A DNA stretch of 64,000 bases from Gluconacetobacter tumulisoli (lineage in GTDB: Bacteria; Pseudomonadota; Alphaproteobacteria; Acetobacterales; Acetobacteraceae), in assembly GCF_014174155.1 (NCBI RefSeq), contig NZ_JABEQM010000004.1, forward strand, positions 248,001 to 312,000, given 5' to 3'. Of the stretch, positions 31,707 to 41,257 are shown piece after piece; the stretch's first letter is position 1; every line of letters starts with the position of its first letter. Below the pieces are notes generated by a model. That model ran no database searches. It was not told where the DNA came from and saw nothing but the letters and a program-made list of their open reading frames with translations. A program made the translations under genes and the position numbers.

Positions 31707-32516
31707 TCAGTACGTCTCCTCATAGGTCGTCACGGTAAATCCGGACAGGATCGCCGGTCCGAACGACGTCGTCAGCGCCACGTCCGTGGCGTCGCGCCCG
31801 CGCGCCATGACGATCCGGCCGATCCGTGGCTTATTGTGACGCGCGTCGAAGGTGAACCACTGCCCGTCCAGCCAGACCTCGAACCACGCGGAAAAATCCA
31901 TCGGATCGTCAACCGGCGGAATCCCGATATCGCCCAGATAACCGGTGCAATACCGCGCCGGGATATTCATGCAGCGACACAGCGTCACCGCCAGATGCGC
32001 GAAATCGCGGCATACGCCCACGCGCTCGTTATAGGCCTCGTACGCCGAGCGCGTCGCCCGGGCCAGGCCGTAGTCGAAACGAATGTGATGATGCACGAAA
32101 TCGACGATCGCCTGCACCCGGCTCCAGCCCGGCAGGAGATGGCCGAACAGGGACCACGCGGTCTGCGAAAGCAGGTCGGTCTCGCAATAGCGACTGCCCA
32201 GCAGGAAGACCAGGCAATCGGTCGGCAGGTCTCCGACCGGCACCTCGCGCGCCATGGGCATCTGCCGGTCGGGTAGGCCGCTGTCGGCGATCAGGAAGGA
32301 CATGGTCGTCCGCAACGTCCCGCCGGGTGCGATCACCCGCGTGCAGCGATTGCCGAAGCCGTCGAGATAGCGCTGCGCCGGCACGGGCGGATCGAACACC
32401 GGGATCTGCGGCGTCATCAGATCGGGTTCCCGATCCGGATGAACCTCCAGCATCAGTACCAATGGCGTGGGGGATTGAACCGTCAGTGCGATATCGTAGC
32501 CGGCGCGTATCAGCAT
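31707..32516 (-). CDS. Transglutaminase-like protein with altered catalytic triad
   Basis: A 269-residue cytoplasmic protein with an N-terminal beta-rich region (about 1-120) and a transglutaminase-like core. The catalytic cysteine is in VGVCRDFAHLA (C169) and the aspartate in FTFDARHN (D224). The place where the histidine normally sits (HAWxEV) reads FSAWFEV, with S209. A serine there may be usual for this branch; activity as a protease or cross-linking enzyme is therefore uncertain. ATG 32516 has a GGGGAGAGG ribosome site. Monocistronic by spacing. Confidence 0.8.
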   Translation of the reverse strand: MLIRAGYDIALTVQSPTPLVLMLEVHPDREPDLMTPQIPVFDPPVPAQRYLDGFGNRCTRVIAPGGTLRTTMSFLIADSGLPDRQMPMAREVPVGDLPTDCLVFLLGSRYCETDLLSQTAWSLFGHLLPGWSRVQAIVDFVHHHIRFDYGLARATRSAYEAYNERVGVCRDFAHLAVTLCRCMNIPARYCTGYLGDIGIPPVDDPMDFSAWFEVWLDGQWFTFDARHNKPRIGRIVMARGRDATDVALTTSFGPAILSGFTVTTYEETY

Positions 32517-32718
32517 GCCTCTCTCCCCGGTGTCCGGACGGGGCGCGACGACAGCCACACGATCCGTCCGGGGGCTGACGGCGACGTGCGCTGGGCACCC
32601 CGCCAGAAAATCCGAACCGATCAGAAACGATCCGAACGGCCCTACCCTGCCACGCCGCACCGCGCACGGCTATGGCGGATCGCTCGCCCGCCGCCGCCAG
32701 GCGCCGTGCCGGCTGGCC

Positions 32719-33078
32719 TCAGTGCGGGCTGACGGCGTGGGCGCGCTTGTAGATCACAATCGGAAGCTGACGTGCCAGGATCTGCACCACGGCCGGCCCC
32801 GACAGGCCCGTCTGCTCGGCGAACCAATCCAGGTCCGGCTGGGCGATCAGGCGCCGGACCATGTCCTCGGTCATCGGACCGGCCTTGTCGTCTGCCTTCC
32901 ACCGGGCGACGATATCGCCATACCCCGCCGCCGCCGCCCGTTCGGCAAAGCCGTTCAGGCCGCTTTCGCGCCGGATATTGTCGAGATATTCGTGGATCGC
33001 ACTGACCAGGCCGGAATGATCGTATTTCGCACCGGTCAGGAAATCGCCCAGGCTGGTCGCTGAATTGGTGATCGACAT
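32719..33078 (-). CDS. DUF937/YidB-like protein
   Basis: A 119-residue helical protein resembling the DUF937/YidB family: a short GDFLTGAKYDHSGLVSAIHEY segment, a middle GFAERAAAAGYGDIVARWKAD helix pair and a C-terminal LAQ/ILARQLP helix. No enzymatic motif and no signal peptide. Function of the family is unknown. The family call is from memory of the pattern and only moderately certain. Confidence 0.6.
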   Translation of the reverse strand: MSITNSATSLGDFLTGAKYDHSGLVSAIHEYLDNIRRESGLNGFAERAAAAGYGDIVARWKADDKAGPMTEDMVRRLIAQPDLDWFAEQTGLSGPAVVQILARQLPIVIYKRAHAVSPH

Positions 33079-33179
33079 CGTTCGCCTCCATCAATGTGGC
33101 ATTGCGGAACAGTCCATTAAGCGTGCGGGACCAGGTTTCGTTCCCACGGATCACCAACGTGTGCGGCATTCAAAAACGG

Positions 33180-33250
33180 AAAAACCGGGACCCGAAGGTC
33201 CCGGTTTCCCGCGGATGAGACGACACAGAGGAATTGGCCTTGGTGGCCGA
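33180..33250 (-). ncRNA. Candidate small RNA with its own terminator
   Basis: On the minus strand a TTGATG / TTATTC pair with a 17-base spacer could serve as a promoter just upstream. The stretch after it has a small GGCC-ACCAA-GGCC hairpin, a single-stranded-looking pyrimidine-rich region (ATTCCTCTGTGTCGTCTC), and a strong terminator (33181-33207) with T tracts. The DUF2076 transcript from the right already has its own terminator at 33335-33362, so this second one needs another transcript. Length would be about 70 bases. Confidence 0.35.
33181..33207 (-). terminator. Intrinsic terminator upstream of the DUF937 gene
   Basis: An 11-bp stem AAACCGGGACC/GGTCCCGGTTT with a CGAA loop and A tracts on the left, giving T tracts on the minus strand. 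It ends a transcript that starts between here and 33330. Confidence 0.7.
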
Positions 33251-33334
33251 GTTCTGAATAACACTCATTCATTAGACACATCAATTGGTCATATGGCGCC
33301 TCACGGCAATGTGTGACGCCTGCTGCCCCCAACG

Positions 33335-33362
33335 AAAAAGGGCGGCCCGCAGGACCGCCCTT
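33335..33362 (-). terminator. Terminator of the DUF2076 gene
   Basis: Stem AAGGGCGG/CCGCCCTT with a nine-base loop and a five-T tract on the minus strand, 24 bases past the DUF2076 stop. Confidence 0.8.
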
Positions 33363-33386
33363 CCGTCTTCCGGCGCGCCGAGGAAA

Positions 33387-34121
33387 TCAGAAATTGTCGT
33401 CCCCGCCACCGCCCCAGTCACCACCGAAGCCGCCCCCGCCGTCGCCACCGGCGTCGAACCCGGGATCGACATCCGTTCCCGCGCCGCCGAACGGATCGGC
33501 CGACGGTGCCCCACCGTAATTGTTGTTGACGACGGTTTCACCACCGCCAAAACCCCCGCCGAAGCCTGCGTCATGATGCCCGCTGAACAGGTCGGTCAGC
33601 GCGTTGCCCACCATCATGCCGCCCGCGACACCGGCCGCCGTGGTCAGCGCCGATCCCAGGAAGCCGCTGCCGCGCGCCGGAAACATGCCCGGCTGCATGC
33701 CCTGCGGATAGGCAGGCTGGGGCGGCGGCGGAGCCGCCTGCTGCCCGCCCCAGCCGGGCGGCGGGGCGCCCTGCGGACGCTGGCCGCCGCCGAACAGGCC
33801 GCCGAACAATCCGCCGCCGGCAGGCCGCTGCTGCGTCTGCTGCGCCTGCAAGGCCTGTTGCGCCTGCTGCAATTGCCACTGCAACTGCTGGATGCGATTC
33901 TGCGCCGCGACCAAGGCCGCCTCCTGCACCACCGCCATCTGAGTGACGCGATACCGGGCCTCGGGATATTGCTGGTACATCTGCGCGATATACTGGTCGG
34001 CCTCCGGATCGATCGGCGGCAGGTTGGGCGTCGTCGCGGGCACGCTGCCGAATCCCCCCTGCGGCGCGCCGCCGACACGGGCAACGAACTTCGTGATCAG
34101 GTCGCGTTCCTCGGTATTCAT
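33387..34121 (-). CDS. DUF2076 family protein
   Basis: A 244-residue protein starting MNTEERDLITKFVARVGG, the typical DUF2076 opening. A Gln-rich helical segment (about 60-95) is followed by a Gly/Pro-rich low-complexity region, a glycine-rich hydrophobic stretch (GSALTTAAGVAGGMMVGNAL) that may sit in the membrane, and a Gly/Asp/Phe-rich tail ending GGGGDDNF. Family function is unknown; the gene stands alone with its own terminator. ATG 34121 is chosen by family match. Confidence 0.8.
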   Translation of the reverse strand: MNTEERDLITKFVARVGGAPQGGFGSVPATTPNLPPIDPEADQYIAQMYQQYPEARYRVTQMAVVQEAALVAAQNRIQQLQWQLQQAQQALQAQQTQQRPAGGGLFGGLFGGGQRPQGAPPPGWGGQQAAPPPPQPAYPQGMQPGMFPARGSGFLGSALTTAAGVAGGMMVGNALTDLFSGHHDAGFGGGFGGGETVVNNNYGGAPSADPFGGAGTDVDPGFDAGGDGGGGFGGDWGGGGDDNF

Positions 34122-34325
34122 CGTTTCCGTCCTGTCTCCGACAAGGTAACCAACCATGGATGTGGCGTGCGGGCATGAATTCCGCAAGCCCGCCCGTCGG
34201 AATGATCCCGACGTCCGCGCGGGCGCCGCCTTCCGATCGCGGCGCCATGCCTGTATGGTGCGCCCGCCTTGCGCATGCCGCCGGCCGGCATGTCTTCCCT
34301 ATCCGCCTACCGGAGCATCCTTTCC

Positions 34326-35219
34326 ATGGTCCCGGCCCCAGCGCCCTGTTCCATCTCCCGCGCCACGCGCCCCCTGTCGTTTCAGGCGCTGATCCTGAAG
34401 CTGCATCAATTCTGGTCGGAACAGGGCTGCGCGATCCTGCAACCCTACGATACCGAGGTCGGCGCCGGGACGTTGTCCCCCCACACCACGCTGCGCGCCC
34501 TAGGCGCGCGTCCGTGGAAGGCGGCGTACGTCCAGCCCTGCCGCCGTCCGTCCGACGGACGCTATGGCGAGAATCCGAACCGGCTCCAGCATTACTACCA
34601 GTACCAGGTGCTGCTGAAGCCGACGCCGGAGGAGAGCCAGAAGCTGCTGCTGGACAGCTATCGCGCCATCGGCATCGACCCGATGGAACACGATATCCGC
34701 TTCGTCGAGGACGATTGGGAAAACCCGACCATCGGGGCCTGGGGCCTGGGCTGGGAGGTCTGGTGCGACGGGATGGAGGTGACGCAGTTCACCTATTTCC
34801 AGCAGGTGGGCGGCATCCCGACCGTCCTGCCGTCGACCGAACTGACCTACGGGCTGGAACGGCTGGCGATGTACGTGCAGGGGATCGAGAATGTCTACGA
34901 CCTCGATTTCAACGGGCAGGGCCTGATCTACGGTGACGTCTTCCTGCGCGCCGAGCGCGATTATTCGCGCCATAATTTCGAGCTGGCGGACACCGACATG
35001 CTGCACCGCCATTTCATCGACGCCGAACGCGAGGCCATCGCGCTGGTGGAACACGGGATCGCCCAGCCCGCCTACGACCAGTGCCTGAAGGCCAGCCATC
35101 TGTTCAACCTGCTGGACGCGCGCGGCGTCATCAGCGTCAGCGAACGCGCCTCCTATATCGGGCGCGTGCGCACGCTGGCGAAACGCTGCTGCGAAGCGTG
35201 GCTGGCGGGCGAGGAATAA
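34326..35219 (+). CDS. glyQ: Glycyl-tRNA synthetase alpha subunit
   Basis: Catalytic subunit of the bacterial alpha2beta2 glycyl-tRNA synthetase. 297 residues. Motifs include [17 protein letters not shown] near the N terminus, [20 protein letters not shown] and the motif-3-like [14 protein letters not shown] 34326 gives the expected length with a short extension before [10 protein letters not shown]. glyS follows after five bases. Confidence 0.97.
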   Translation: MVPAPAPCSISRATRPLSFQALILKLHQFWSEQGCAILQPYDTEVGAGTLSPHTTLRALGARPWKAAYVQPCRRPSDGRYGENPNRLQHYYQYQVLLKPTPEESQKLLLDSYRAIGIDPMEHDIRFVEDDWENPTIGAWGLGWEVWCDGMEVTQFTYFQQVGGIPTVLPSTELTYGLERLAMYVQGIENVYDLDFNGQGLIYGDVFLRAERDYSRHNFELADTDMLHRHFIDAEREAIALVEHGIAQPAYDQCLKASHLFNLLDARGVISVSERASYIGRVRTLAKRCCEAWLAGEE

Positions 35220-35224
35220 GGACC

Positions 35225-37285
35225 ATGCCCGAACTTCTGCTCGAACTCCTCTCGGAAGAAATTCCCGCGCGCATGCAGACCCGCGCGGCCGAGGATTTGG
35301 TCCGCCTGGTCGGCGAGGCCCTGGCGCCCCTGAACCCGTGCGCCGCCACTGGTTTTTCCGGCCCGCGCCGCATCGCCCTGACGCTGACGCTGGACGCCAT
35401 GGTGCCGGGCACCACGATCGCCGAACGCGGCCCGCGCGAGGGCGCGCCGGACAGGGCGCTGGACGGCTTCACCCGCAAGCACGGCGTGACACGGGACGAT
35501 CTGGTGCTGGAGGGTGGATTCTGGGTGCTGAACCGCACGTTGCCGCCCGTCGAGGCCGCGACCCGCATCGCCGAGATCCTGCCGCCGCTGCTGCGCCGCT
35601 TTCCATGGCCCAAATCCATGCGCTGGGGCCAGGGGAGCGCCTTCACCTGGGTCCGGCCGCTGCGCCGCATCCTATGCCTGTTGGACGGGCAGATCGTCGA
35701 TTTCACCCTGGCCGAGGGCGAGGATAACGGCCACGGCCTGCGTGCCGACCGGCTCAGCGAAGGCCATCGCTTTACCGCCCCTGCCCCCTTCGCGCCCGAA
35801 AATGCCGCCGCATGGCAGGCGGGCCTGCGCGATCGGCAGGTGCTGGCCGATGCCGCCGAACGCCGGACGCTGATCGCCGAGGGCGTCGCACGCCTGGCCG
35901 CCGAAGAAGGGCTGAGCGTCGCGGCCGACCCCGGCCTGGTGGACGAGGTCGCGGGCCTGACCGAATGGCCGGTGCCCTTCCTGGGCCGCATCGACGCCGC
36001 GTTCATGGACCTGCCGGCCGAGGTCATGCAGGTGTCGATGCGCGTCAACCAGCGCTATTTCGCGCTGCGCAACGACGACGGCAGCGCCGCCCCGCGCTTC
36101 GCCTTCGTCGCCAACCTGCTGCCGGCGGACGGCGGCGCGCTGACGATCGCGGGGAATGAACGGGTACTGCGCGCCCGCTTCGCCGATGCACGCCATTTCT
36201 GGGACCTGGACCGGTCGCGCACGCTGGCCAGCCGCGTGCCGGCGCTGGACGCCGTCACCTTCCATGCCGCCCTGGGCAGCCAGGGCGCACGGGTGGCGCG
36301 TATCATCCGCCTGGCGGGCCTGCTGGCCCCGATGGTAGGCGCGGACCCGGCGCAGGCGGAACGCGCGGCCCTGCTGGCCAAGGCCGACCTGACCACCGGC
36401 ATGGTCGGCGAATTCCCCGAATTGCAGGGGGTGATGGGGGCCTACTACGCCCGGCATGACGGCGAAGCCGCCGACGTCGCCAATGCGGTGGCCGAGCATT
36501 ACATGCCGCGCGGCCAGACCGACGGCGTGCCAACGGCCCCGGTCTCCATCGCCGTGGCGCTGGCGGACAAGATCGACAGCCTGACCGCTTTCTTCGCGGC
36601 GGGGGAAAAACCCGGCGGGTCGGGCGACCCCTATGCCCTGCGGCGGGCCGCGCTGGGCGTCATCCGCATCATCCGCGAAAACGCCCTGCGCCTCGACCTG
36701 GTGCGCGTGTTCGTCCTGGCGTCGGAATCCCTGCCCGGAGATCTGGCGAATGCGCCGGACCTGGACCTGTTGCCGGCCTTCGTGGCCGAGCGCCTGCGCG
36801 TGCAGTTGCGCGCCGAGGGCGCACGCCACGACATCCTGGCCGCGATTTCCAGCGGCAATGCCGACAGCGACATCACCCGCCTGCTGGCCCGGACCGAAGC
36901 CTTGGCCGCGATGCTGGCGACCGATGACGGGCGCAACCTGCTGGCGGCGACCAAGCGCGCGGCCAACATCCTGCGCATCGAGGATCGCAAGGACGGCCCC
37001 CATGACGGCACGCCCGATCCCGCCCTGTATGAACAGGACGAGGAGCGGGACCTGGCCAATGCGCTGCTGGATACGATTCCGGCAGTCGAGACCGCCATCG
37101 CTGACGAACGGTTCGAGGATGCAATGCGCGACGCCGCCCATCTGCGCCCGGTGCTGGATCGATTCTTCGAGGCCGTGACCGTCAACGCCGATCGCGCCGA
37201 CCTGCGGCTCAACCGCCTGCGGCTGCTGGCGAACCTGCGCCGGATGACGGTGCTGATCGCGGATTTCAGCCAGATCGAAGGCTGA
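35225..37285 (+). CDS. glyS: Glycyl-tRNA synthetase beta subunit
   Basis: tRNA-binding subunit, 686 residues, normal length. It starts MPELLLELLSEEIPARMQ, a hallmark N terminus, and keeps WPKSMRWG, an HD-like core around GLLAPMVGADPAQAERAALLAKADL and a C-terminal anticodon-binding region with the FFEAVTVNADRADLRLNRL ending. Five bases after glyQ, so co-translated. Convergent with the DUF3293 gene. Confidence 0.97.
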   Translation: MPELLLELLSEEIPARMQTRAAEDLVRLVGEALAPLNPCAATGFSGPRRIALTLTLDAMVPGTTIAERGPREGAPDRALDGFTRKHGVTRDDLVLEGGFWVLNRTLPPVEAATRIAEILPPLLRRFPWPKSMRWGQGSAFTWVRPLRRILCLLDGQIVDFTLAEGEDNGHGLRADRLSEGHRFTAPAPFAPENAAAWQAGLRDRQVLADAAERRTLIAEGVARLAAEEGLSVAADPGLVDEVAGLTEWPVPFLGRIDAAFMDLPAEVMQVSMRVNQRYFALRNDDGSAAPRFAFVANLLPADGGALTIAGNERVLRARFADARHFWDLDRSRTLASRVPALDAVTFHAALGSQGARVARIIRLAGLLAPMVGADPAQAERAALLAKADLTTGMVGEFPELQGVMGAYYARHDGEAADVANAVAEHYMPRGQTDGVPTAPVSIAVALADKIDSLTAFFAAGEKPGGSGDPYALRRAALGVIRIIRENALRLDLVRVFVLASESLPGDLANAPDLDLLPAFVAERLRVQLRAEGARHDILAAISSGNADSDITRLLARTEALAAMLATDDGRNLLAATKRAANILRIEDRKDGPHDGTPDPALYEQDEERDLANALLDTIPAVETAIADERFEDAMRDAAHLRPVLDRFFEAVTVNADRADLRLNRLRLLANLRRMTVLIADFSQIEG

Positions 37286-37326
37286 CCCGGCCTGCGAAAG
37301 CAACACCTCACCTGGTGGGAAAGATA

Positions 37327-37376
37327 GGGCTTTGCCCGAACCCACCAGGGCCTGAGGCCCTGGACCCCGATCATGG
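37327..37376. repeat. Dispersed palindromic repeat, copy B (inverted)
   Basis: The reverse complement begins CCATGATCGGGGTCCAGGG and continues with the CCTCAGGCCCTGG palindrome, then GGGTTCGGGCA. It aligns with copy A at 1233-1287 over most of its length. It lies between convergent glyS and the DUF3293 gene, like the other copies. Confidence 0.65.
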
Positions 37377-37436
37377 AGAACGATGGGCGGGTTTCAGGAC
37401 GGAGCCCTGACGCCTGTCGCCGATAGAGGATTGGTA

Positions 37437-37835
37437 TCAGGCTAGGAAGACCAGCTGCGCCGCCCGTTCGTTCCGCAGTACCAGCACCGCGTTCTGTCCG
37501 AACCGGCGGGCGACGACCCGCCCGCGCGCCAGCGGAAAGGCGACCGCGTACAGGGCCTCGGACCACGCGCCCAACGACCCCTCGCCCGGACAATGCGGCA
37601 CGCCGGACACATGTTCGGCCAGCCGGGCCATCATCCGGCGGTTCCACCCGTCGGGCCGCCGCCGCCCCCCGGGATTGCAGGCGCTGACGAACACGACGTC
37701 GCCACGCCGTCCTCGCCACCATCCCTGCCTGCCGACCGGCTGGCATCCCGGCCGCACCGCCAGGCCGCCCGCCCGATACAGGCTGCGGCGATAGGCGCGC
37801 GCAGTGGCGGGGTCGGCGGGACGCAGGCCGGTCAT
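37437..37835 (-). CDS. DUF3293 family protein
   Basis: A 132-residue protein with the DUF3293 core: VVFVSACNPGGRRRPDGWNRRMM, a PHCPGEGSLGAWSEALYAV segment and a C-terminal RRFGQNAVLVLRNERAAQLVFL. Function is unknown. Its ATG (37835) overlaps the rodA stop (ATGA), so it is translated from the end of the rod-shape operon. No signal peptide. Confidence 0.8.
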   Translation of the reverse strand: MTGLRPADPATARAYRRSLYRAGGLAVRPGCQPVGRQGWWRGRRGDVVFVSACNPGGRRRPDGWNRRMMARLAEHVSGVPHCPGEGSLGAWSEALYAVAFPLARGRVVARRFGQNAVLVLRNERAAQLVFLA

Positions 37836-38986
37836 GCCTCGTCCGGCGCGGCCTCGCCGAAACGGGAATTGCGGTGCACCCAGGCCGATAGCAGCAGGCC
37901 GAAGCCGAACATCACCGTCAGCATCGCCGATCCGCCATAGGAAATCAGCGGCAGCGGCACGCCGCCCACCGGAATGGTCCCCATCACCATCGACAGATTC
38001 ACCGCGCAGTACAGGAAGAAATTCGTGGCGATTCCCAGGCCCAGCAGACGGCCAAACTGGTTGCGGCTGCGCATCGCGATCAGCATGCCGCCCAGTACCA
38101 TGGTCATCAGCAGGCCGATCACCGCGATCCCGCCCACATAACCCCACTCCTCGGCGATCATGGTGAAAATGAAATCGGTCTGCTTTTCCGGCAGGAAGTT
38201 CAGTTGCCCCTGCGTGCCGTGCAGATAGCCCTGCCCCCACATTCCACCGGAACCCAGCGCGATCTTGGATTGTATGATGTTGTAGCCCGCCCCCAGCGGA
38301 TCGCCTTCGGGGTGCAGGAAGGTCGTGATCCGCGCCTTCTGGTAATCATGCAGATGGGCATAGGCGAAGCGGGCCAGGAAGGGCACCGGGGCGATCAGCA
38401 GCACGATCTGCCACAGGCGCATCCCGGCGGCGAAGAAGATCGTGGCCCCGACGGTTCCGATGATGACGGCGGTACCCAGGTTGGGCTCCTTCAGCACCAG
38501 CCCGACCGGCAGCAGGACCATCAGCGCCGGCGGCAGCAGATAGATCGGATTGGCCATCCGGCGATACCCGATACGGTGGAACCAGGACGCCAGCGCCAGC
38601 ACCAGCGCGATCTTGGCCAGTTCCGAGGGCTGGATCTGCATGCCGCCGACGATCAGCCATCGCTCCGCCCCCTTGCCGACATGCCCCATCCGCAGCACCG
38701 CCACCAGCAGTAGAATAGACAGGCCATAAAGCGGCCACGCCAGCCGGACCAGGACGCGTGGACTGGTCAGCGCCACGCACAGCATCATCACCAGACCGAA
38801 GGCAAATCGGATGGTCTGCGGCTCCGCGAAGGGATGCGCCGACCCGCCCGCCGCGGAATAGAGCGCGCCGTAGCCCACCCCCGCCAGCACGCAGATCAGC
38901 AGCACATACAGCCAGTTGACCTGCCAGAGCTTGGCCAGGATGCGGAAATTGGGTTCGGCGCGCAGGAGGCGCTTCTGGAAATTCAT
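37832..38986 (-). CDS. rodA: Rod-shape peptidoglycan polymerase RodA
   Basis: SEDS-family glycosyltransferase that polymerises lipid II in the elongasome with PBP2. About 384 residues with ten hydrophobic segments. Family marks are ERWLIVGGMQIQPSELAKI, LKEPNLGTA, the long periplasmic loop ending LPEKQTDFIFTMIAEEWGYVG with the catalytic aspartate region, and GVPLPLISYGGSAM. ATG 38986 has GGGGGTGA in front; ATG 38998 is possible. It follows mrdA by 110 bases in the mre-mrd operon. Confidence 0.95.
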   Translation of the reverse strand: MNFQKRLLRAEPNFRILAKLWQVNWLYVLLICVLAGVGYGALYSAAGGSAHPFAEPQTIRFAFGLVMMLCVALTSPRVLVRLAWPLYGLSILLLVAVLRMGHVGKGAERWLIVGGMQIQPSELAKIALVLALASWFHRIGYRRMANPIYLLPPALMVLLPVGLVLKEPNLGTAVIIGTVGATIFFAAGMRLWQIVLLIAPVPFLARFAYAHLHDYQKARITTFLHPEGDPLGAGYNIIQSKIALGSGGMWGQGYLHGTQGQLNFLPEKQTDFIFTMIAEEWGYVGGIAVIGLLMTMVLGGMLIAMRSRNQFGRLLGLGIATNFFLYCAVNLSMVMGTIPVGGVPLPLISYGGSAMLTVMFGFGLLLSAWVHRNSRFGEAAPDEA

Positions 38987-39096
38987 CGTCACCCCCATGG
39001 CTCGGCCCCTGGACCAGGACACGGGGCACGGACACAGATGCGCGCGCGCCCTGTCCTTGTCCAGCGCGGATGAACGACCTTGTCTGACCCCCTGGC

Positions 39097-41004
39097 CTAG
39101 TCGACCTCGGCCACCACCTGGCCGGGCGGTTCCTTGCGGTTCGCCGGGTCGCGGGTCAGTGTGTCGGTCATGATGTCCCGCGCCAGCGGCGCCGCGACGG
39201 CGGCGCCCGCATTGCCGTGCTCCACCACCACCGCCGCGGCATAGCGCGGCGCGTCATAGGGCGCGAAGCAGATGAACAGGGCATGCGGACGATATTCCCA
39301 CGGCAGCGCGGACGAATCGAAATGCCCGCTTTCGCGCAGGGCCCGCGATACGCGGCGCACCTGCGCCGACCCGGTCTTGCCCGCCATCTGCACGCCCGGA
39401 ATATCCAGACGCGCCTTGGGCGCGCTGCCGTGTTCCTCGTTGACCACGGCGAACATGCCCGTGCGCAGATGCGTCAGGAAGGCGTCGGGCATGTCCAGGG
39501 CGGCCCAGTGCGCGGGGTCCGTTCCCTCGGCCAGCTTGCCGCCCGTGCTGCGGATCAGATGGGGCTGCACCGCCCGCCCCGTCGCGATCCGCGATACATA
39601 GGTCGCAAGCTGCAGGGGCGTGACCTGAACGGCGCCTTGGCCGATGCCGCTGACGATCGTATCGCCGCCGTTCCAGTGCTGCCCGCGCGCGCGCTGCCAG
39701 GCAGGGGTCGGGATCAGGCCCGCGCGCGTATGCGGCAGTTCGATATCCAGATGCGTACCCAGCCCGAAGGCATGGGACGCGGCGGCGATGGCCTCCATGC
39801 CGGTACGGCGCGCAACCTCGTAGAAGAAGACGTCGCAGGAGAATTTCAGTGCGTCCTTCAGCGTCAGCGATCCATGGCCGTAACGCGACCAGCAGTGGAA
39901 TCGCGTACCGCCCACATCCAGGTAGCCGGGGCAGAAAATCCGGTCGGTCGGCGCCAGCGTGCCCGCCTGCATGGCAGCCATCGCCACCGCGGGCTTGAAG
40001 GTCGACCCGGGCGGGTAGACACCCGCGACAGCCTTGTTGATCAACGGCGTGCGTTCGTTGTTGGTCCAGTCGATCCATTGCGCCTGGCTGACGCCGCTGT
40101 CGAACAGGGACGGGTCGAAGGACGGGTTGCTGACCATCGCCAGCACCTCGCCATTGCGGCAATCCATGACCACCGCACTGGCCGACTGGTCGGCGATGCG
40201 GCCCAGGACCGCCTGCTGCAGGCCGCTATCGATGGTCAGGGCGATCTCGTCGCCCGCCCGCCCCTCGTCGCGCGACAGTTCGGCCATGACACGGCCGACG
40301 GCATTGACCTCGATCTCCACCGCGCCGACCTGGCCGCGCAGCAGGTCGTCCTGGGTCTGCTCGATCCCCGCGCGGCCGATCCGCATGCCCGGCAACGCCA
40401 TCGTGGCATCCCGGACCACGTCCTTTTCGCCCGGTGGGGCGACATATCCCACGACATGCGCCAGCAGCGGCCCGAAGGGGTAATTCCGGGTGGTCCCGAC
40501 ATCGATCAGCACGCCGGGCAGCGACGGCGCGTTCAGTTCGATTCGCGCCATGTCATCCCACGACAGGAAGTCGCGCAGCATGATGGGGATGAAGCGCCGC
40601 TTGTGCCGCATCTCGCGCTCGATTCGCGCGCGGTCGCGGGCCTCGATGGGCACCAGCGTGGAAAACCGGTCCAGCGTGCCGGCGATGTCGCTGGTTTCCT
40701 CGGGCAGCAGCAGGGCGCGCCAATTGACCTTGTTCGACGCCAGGGCGATCCCGAACCGGTCCACCACCCGTCCGCGCGGGGGGGCGATCAGGCGGCGGCT
40801 GACGCGATTATTCTCGGCCAGGCGGGCATAATGTTCGCCATCCAGCACCTGCAGCCCATAGAGACGATGGCCCAGGGCGCCCAGCGCCGCCATCTGCGCG
40901 CCCAGCACCACCAGCGCCCGCCGCGTAAAGACGGCGCGGGACGGATTGCCGGTGTCGGGTCGCGACATCAGGCGAGGCACGGTCTTCTTCCGACGACGGA
41001 TCAT
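39097..41004 (-). CDS. mrdA: Penicillin-binding protein 2
   Basis: Transpeptidase of the elongasome, 635 residues. A single N-terminal membrane helix (about 28-50) is followed by the pedestal domain (RLIAPPRGRVVDRFG) and the transpeptidase domain with SxxK in PPGSTFKPA, SxN in FSCDVF and KTGSA. The cytoplasmic N terminus is basic (MIRRRKKTVPR). ATG 41004 fits family length; the frame upstream of it has no similarity. Between mreD (253-base gap) and rodA. Confidence 0.95.
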   Translation of the reverse strand: MIRRRKKTVPRLMSRPDTGNPSRAVFTRRALVVLGAQMAALGALGHRLYGLQVLDGEHYARLAENNRVSRRLIAPPRGRVVDRFGIALASNKVNWRALLLPEETSDIAGTLDRFSTLVPIEARDRARIEREMRHKRRFIPIMLRDFLSWDDMARIELNAPSLPGVLIDVGTTRNYPFGPLLAHVVGYVAPPGEKDVVRDATMALPGMRIGRAGIEQTQDDLLRGQVGAVEIEVNAVGRVMAELSRDEGRAGDEIALTIDSGLQQAVLGRIADQSASAVVMDCRNGEVLAMVSNPSFDPSLFDSGVSQAQWIDWTNNERTPLINKAVAGVYPPGSTFKPAVAMAAMQAGTLAPTDRIFCPGYLDVGGTRFHCWSRYGHGSLTLKDALKFSCDVFFYEVARRTGMEAIAAASHAFGLGTHLDIELPHTRAGLIPTPAWQRARGQHWNGGDTIVSGIGQGAVQVTPLQLATYVSRIATGRAVQPHLIRSTGGKLAEGTDPAHWAALDMPDAFLTHLRTGMFAVVNEEHGSAPKARLDIPGVQMAGKTGSAQVRRVSRALRESGHFDSSALPWEYRPHALFICFAPYDAPRYAAAVVVEHGNAGAAVAAPLARDIMTDTLTRDPANRKEPPGQVVAEVD

Positions 41005-41257
41005 CCACACATCCACGCCGCGAGAGGAACACCGATCGCGAAATCGTCTGCTGGAACCCGGCTGAATGCAAGGCTTTCCGAGTGATGGTCTCCCGGAAGC
41101 CAGTCTGAAATTGGTCCTGTCGGGTGAGAGTACCGTGCCGCGGCACGCCCGGCGTGGGGTTCCGAACGTCGGATCGGAGCGGCCTTTATGGCCGCCCGCC
41201 ACGCAGCATGGGAATTCCGCGTCCGATCGCCGACAGGGCGAATTTCAAACCCGCCTC

